Below are positions 32,101-38,100 of a stretch of DNA of 64,000 nucleotides, one piece after another. Each line of letters begins with the position of its first letter. Position 1 is the first letter of the stretch. The position numbers were made by a program, and so were the translations under genes. Under the pieces are notes generated by a model. That model was not told the origin of the DNA, ran no database searches, and saw only the letters and a list, made by a program, of their open reading frames with translations. The DNA is from Diplonema japonicum (taxonomy: Eukaryota; Euglenozoa; Diplonemea; Diplonemida; Diplonemidae), in the NCBI GenBank assembly GCA_964019335.1, contig OZ025699.1:434001-498000 (forward strand), read 5' to 3'.

Positions 32101-35100
32101 GTTTACACAGCGAGGCTCACGAAACGCATCACCGCTGAAGTAACGGTTGGGGTTGTGGTTCCAAGCGCCCCTTCCCAGATCAAGAACGGCGCCAGCGTCA
32201 CGGTTTCCCCGGACTTCCTCGTCTTCTCCCCGGGCGCGAACTGGGACCAGCCACGAACTGTCACGGTGACGGTTGTGTCTTACGATAGGGCCGTGGAGGG
32301 GAACGAGGTGGTGTTCCTGGGGCACAACGTGGTGCAGCTGCCGGACAACAACAACGGATACGACACGCGGGTTGTGGAGGCGATGCCCGTGCGCATCATC
32401 GACCGTGACGAGAACGAGATCTACGTTGTGGAACCAGACAGCCACGGGCTGAAGATCTCGGAGACGGGTCTCGGGTCGATCGGGAAAAGCGTTACCTACG
32501 AGATCGTACTGAAACCTTGTCCTTTCCCCGTGTCGTCGAAGCCCGTGCAAATCGTCGCAGAGTACGACTCGGAGCAGGTGTCCGTGAGCCCAGCGAGCTT
32601 CTACCTTACTACCGCGACAGGATGCAGGCAGACAGTCACGGTGACCTCGGAGGATGACGGAAAAGTGGAGGGCTTCCACTACACCACGGTGCAGCACAAT
32701 GTGATTACAGAGAATCCAGTCTACAAGACAAAGTCTGTGGGCTACGTGAGCATCCAGATCCTGGACAACGAGGCCCCCGGGGTCGTGGTGCTGGAGTCGG
32801 AAGGCTCAACAAACGTGCTGGAGGGGGGCTACACAGACACCTATCTGGTGTACCTGACGATGGCTCCCGAAGGAGAGGTGACGGTGACGGCGGACGTCGC
32901 AAAGACCTACGCAAAGGTGTCTGCAGAGGAATCGAAGCAAGTTACCGTGTTGCCGGAGCAGCTCACCTTCACCTCCTCGGACTACTTCAAACCCCAGACG
33001 GTGACGGTGACAGCGATTGACGACTCCGAAGAGGACGACTCCACAATCAAGCAGTTCCCATCGCAGCCGGCACTTGCATATCAGATACAGGGGCCTTTGA
33101 CAGCGGGCGGCGGTGAGGCGCCCGAGGCGACGGGCCTCCTCGACCCGATCATGCTCCCCGACGAGACGGACGCAGCGTTCTTCCCCGGGATCGACAACCA
33201 GTGGCTGAACGTGGTAGAGTCGGAGCAGGTAGACACAATGGTGATCCAGAACACAGGTGGCTTCCTCCCAACCTTGACGACCCTCGTAGAGGGAAGAGTG
33301 ACCGGGATGGGGATGGGGGCAGACAGGAACCTAGCGGGGGAAATTATCCCTGGGGGCGTGACCTACATCGACATAGAGACGGTGGTGGTAAACCTCGGAG
33401 CTGCTGTGGACACGGTGATTGTGAACGGGACGCACACGGGCTCGACCTATCTGAACGCCGGGAAGTCGAAGGACAACATCACGGTGCTCGGGGTGGACGG
33501 CCCAACCTATGTGGTAGGCGGAGAAGGAGACGACGACATCACGGTCGGTGACGAGAACGGGCTCCTCGTGAACATCAACGACGTGGTTGCGGTTATTGGT
33601 GGCTCTGGGACGGATACCCTCACGGTAAGGAACGGTGGAGGCAACCCTGGGAACACTGCTGGTGTTCTAACGCAGTCGGACATCACGGGGCTCGGGATGA
33701 CGGCGGCACGCCCTGCGGGGTCGCTCGTGCTGCAGGAGCTTCGGGTGAAGGGAAGCGGTGGCTCCTTCGGGATCGAGTTCAGCTTCAATGCCACGACCTA
33801 CCCACTGACCTTCGCTGTGGGTGTCTCCGCCCAGGACATGGAGGACCAGCTGCAGGCAGCGATCTTACCCGTAGGGAAGAGGGACACCTGCGGGAAAGCA
33901 GGACGCAGCAGGTGCACGCAGGCCTTCAAGGTGGATAAGGTAGACGACGAGACCTATCTCGTGAAGTACCAAGGGGAAGTTGCAGGACCGACCACGGACA
34001 TCACCTCCCTGCGTTTGGACTTGTCAGGGGTGACCGGAGCTGAGCACGAGTATTTGGCAGGGGTGGACGTGAGCTCTCGGCCGCGCTTCTCGGGGGTGAC
34101 CTACGGCGAAGTGGAGTCGCTCGCGATCGACATGGGGGTGACAGCGAAGGATGTCTTGAACGTGAGGGGGACCTCGATACCTACCAGGGTGCGCACCTTT
34201 GGGGGAGACGACACTATCGCCATCAGCTCCGATGCTGGGCTGGCGGACTGGTTCGCAGCAGAAGCAGCGACGAGCCTGCAGGGGTGGATGAAGTACGTGG
34301 AGTCTCCGCTCGTGCTTGACATGGGTACAGGGTCGAACAGGCTCATGGTGTCCGACTCGAAGGGGGAAGCAAAGGCAAACGTGCGCCTCCTTGCGGGGTC
34401 CATCAGGAACCTCGCCCCTGCCGACATTAACTACCTCGGGAACTTCACCAGAGGGATCAGCTTCTGGCTGAGCGAGCACGACGACGTGGTTGCACTGGAG
34501 TCAACGACGGGAGCGGATGGAGAAACCCGGACCGTAACGACGGTGAACGCGGGGGCCGGAAAGGACACCATAACGGTGAGCCTGAAGGCAGGGAGCGACG
34601 GGTTCGCGGTCGTGCACGGCGAGGAAGGGAACGACGTGATCAACGCAACGGGGTCGTCTCTCCCGCTGCTGCTGCTGGGAGGAGCAGACGACGACAGGAT
34701 CCTCGCAGGGAGCAGCGACGACATCATCTTCGGAGACGACGGCTTCGTGCGCTACGGAGCGGCAGGATCGGGCTACATACTCGGGCACCCACACCTCGCG
34801 ACCGCGCCCCTCACCGGTGCCGTGGAACTTCCCTCAGTCGCCTTCACGGACCACTGCTCGGCTGGCGGGAACGATGAGATCATCTGCGTCGGTGCCTCTT
34901 CGGAAGTTGTGTTCGGCGGTCTCGGGAACGACAACATCACAACGGACTCCGGGCTGGACGTGGTTCTGGGAGACTTCGGGAGCGTGACCTACGACGAGCA
35001 GGGGAGGGTGAAGCAGGCTGCGACGACGTGTGCATCGATGGGCGGGAACGATATTCTAAAGACGCGGGCCTCGGACGACATCGCCCTCGGCGGGACCGGT

Positions 35101-38100
35101 GATGATACCTTGGAGACAGAGGACGGGGACGACGCCTTGTTCGGGGACCACGGGTCTGTGGAGGTGGTATACCTGGAGCTCCCGAACGCCGTAGGGAAGA
35201 CGCGGGAGATCATGCTGGCGCAGGCCACGTCTGCCGGGTTTGGCGGCGTAGACCACCTGTACGGCGGGTCTGGGCGAGACGTGCTCGTAGGCGGTGCAGA
35301 CGGCGATTTCTTGTGGGGCGGGTCAGAACCGGACGTGGTCTTCGGAGATTACGGTGCGTACGACAGCAGCGTGCCGGGTGACTTCACGGCAGCATCGTCC
35401 CTGACGGAAACGGAGCAGGACGGCGGGGATGACGTTGTGTTCGGTGGGTCGGCCAGGGACGTGCTCTTTGGAGGCCAAGGAAGCGACACAATGTATGGTG
35501 AAGAAGGCGAGGACCTCATGTTCGGGGACCACGGCGAAGTGACCGTTAAGGACAGTGCAGGCGAGCTGGAGGCTCTGTCTACGGCGGTCGGGAACTCCGG
35601 GAAGGCAGACACGATGTACGGTGGCAGCGAAGCAGACTTGCTGGTTGGCGGCGCGGGTGGTGACACGATTCAAGGGAACGGTGGCGAGGATACCCTTTTT
35701 GGAGACTTCGGCTCTTACAGCAGGAAAGGCGCTGAGGCTGCAGACCTCGTGCTGGTCTCGATGGCGGAAACGGAGTACCTGAATGGGAACAACGACTCGC
35801 TGGTCGCTGGATCGGAGAACGATGTTGTATTCGGTGGGCAAGGCGAGGACGAGATCAGCGGAGAGGGCGGGCTGGACACCCTGTTCGGAGACCACGGGCA
35901 GGTGCAGCATGCCAGCAACGGCGACTTCGAAGCAGCCTCGACCTCGCCGCTCTCGGGTAACAGTGACACCATCTTCGGTGGAGACAACGAGGACGTGGTC
36001 TTCGGAGGGGTTGGCGACGACACAATTGAAGGAAACGACGCCGCGGACGTGGTGTTTGGAGACTTCGGGTCGTTCACGGCACCGGCACCCGGTCTGAGCA
36101 ACACGGTGAGGAGGACGATGCAGTGCTTGTTCACAGGGGAGACAGGCGGAGACGACGAGATGCACGGAAACGATGGAGACGACGTGATCATCGGAGGCCA
36201 AGGGAAGGACACCATCACCGGGAACCTCGGGGACGACTGGATCCTGTCGGACTGCGGGAAGGTAGAGTACGACCCGTCGAACGACGGCTCCGACCTGCGC
36301 AAGGCACAATCACAGACCCCCACAGTCGGGGACGCAGACGAGGTAAGCGGAGGTCCTGGGAAGGACGTGCTTATCGGCGGGAACATGGGAGACACCTTGA
36401 AGGGCGACGCCGACGAGGACATCCTCATCGGAGACCATGGAAAGGTCGAGACGAGCACGGCAAACGGTCTCGTGATCGTGTCCCTCCCAGAGCTGTCGGC
36501 AGGTGGGGATGACGAACTCTATGGCGGGGCGCAGGACGATGTGCTGCTCGGCGGAGAGGCCGCGGACACGATGCACGGAGGCACAGGGAAGGACTGGCTG
36601 TTCGGCGACCACGGGGAGGTGACTGTGGCCCCCAGTGGGGTGGAGACGCTCAAGACGGTTGAACCGCTGAACGGCGGGGACGACACGATGCACGGAGAGG
36701 AGGAGGAAGACATCATGTTCGGGGGGGCGGCCAACGACACCATGGAAGGCGGGGACAGCGCAGACGTGCTCTTCGGAGACTTCGGGTCGTACACGCTGTC
36801 GGGGACGGTGAAGACGATCACGTCGATTGATACGAACAACCTGTACTTCGGGACCGGGGACGAAATCTACGGCGGGGCTGGGAACGACTTCGTGCTCGGG
36901 GGACAGGGCAAGGACACGATTCAAGGGGACAGCGGAGCGGACTGGATCTTTGGTGACCACGGGACGATCGAGCTGAACTCCGCCGCGAACCTAGAGCGCG
37001 TGCAGTCTATGGACCCCACCCAAGGCGATGCCGACACGATTTACGGCGGCCCAGGGAGGGACTACATATTCGGCGGGACAGGGGGAGACACAATCGAAGG
37101 CGGAGAGCACAACGATGTGATCTTCGGTGACTTCGGGAAGTACGAGACCCTGGTCCCTGGTGCGCTAGGGTTCGTGTCGACATCGACCGCTGTGGCGGAT
37201 GCAGGTGGAGACACGGTTCACGGACAAGGCGGTGACGACTACATGTTCGGTGGCCAGGGTGACGACGAGCTCAGCGGCGGGACAGGTACAGACTGGATCT
37301 TCGGCGACCACGGGCGCGTCATGACTGTCGGGAACAACGACATCACGGCTGAGGTGACAGACCCTGTGAACGGAGGTGGAGACGACGAGATCCACGGAGG
37401 CCCAGAGGACGACATTCTGTTCGGCGGTGCTGGGAATGATGACATGCACGGCGGTGAAGACCATGACGTGATGTTCGGGGACCACGGCAAGTACAGGCGC
37501 CTGCGCGGGCACACCACGTACACCACAACAGAGACGACCTCAAGCAGAGACGGAGGGGATGACGAAATGCACGGGAACTCCGGGAACGACATTCTTTTCG
37601 GTGGGCAGGGTGCGGACAACATGACGGGAGACGCTGGGCTGGACTGGATGTTTGGGGACCATGCACGGGTAGACCTCCTTCCGACTGGGAAGACCCTGGA
37701 ATGTTTCGACTTCGATGCGGCGTCCAGTGGTGCGGACAGGATCCACGGTGGGCTGGGCGACGACTACATCTTCGGAGGAGGGTCTGACGACTTCCTGTAC
37801 GGTGACGGGGACGAGGACGTGGTGTTCGGTGACTTCGGGAAGCTGGAGCAGGCTGCACCGAACTCGGTGTCGGACAGAACCTTCACTGCGATCGCTACGA
37901 GCGAGGCCTCAGGCGGCGCGGACTACATGGAAGGCGGGACGGGAGACGACGTGCTCGTGGGTCAGCAGGGCGGGGACACGATCTTCGGTGGCTCGGGACG
38001 AGACATGGTGTTCGGAGACCAAGCGGTGGTGCTGATGGAAGGGGCAGCGACGCACCGTATCAAGAGGGCAGAGACAATTGACCCCGTGACCGGTCTCGGC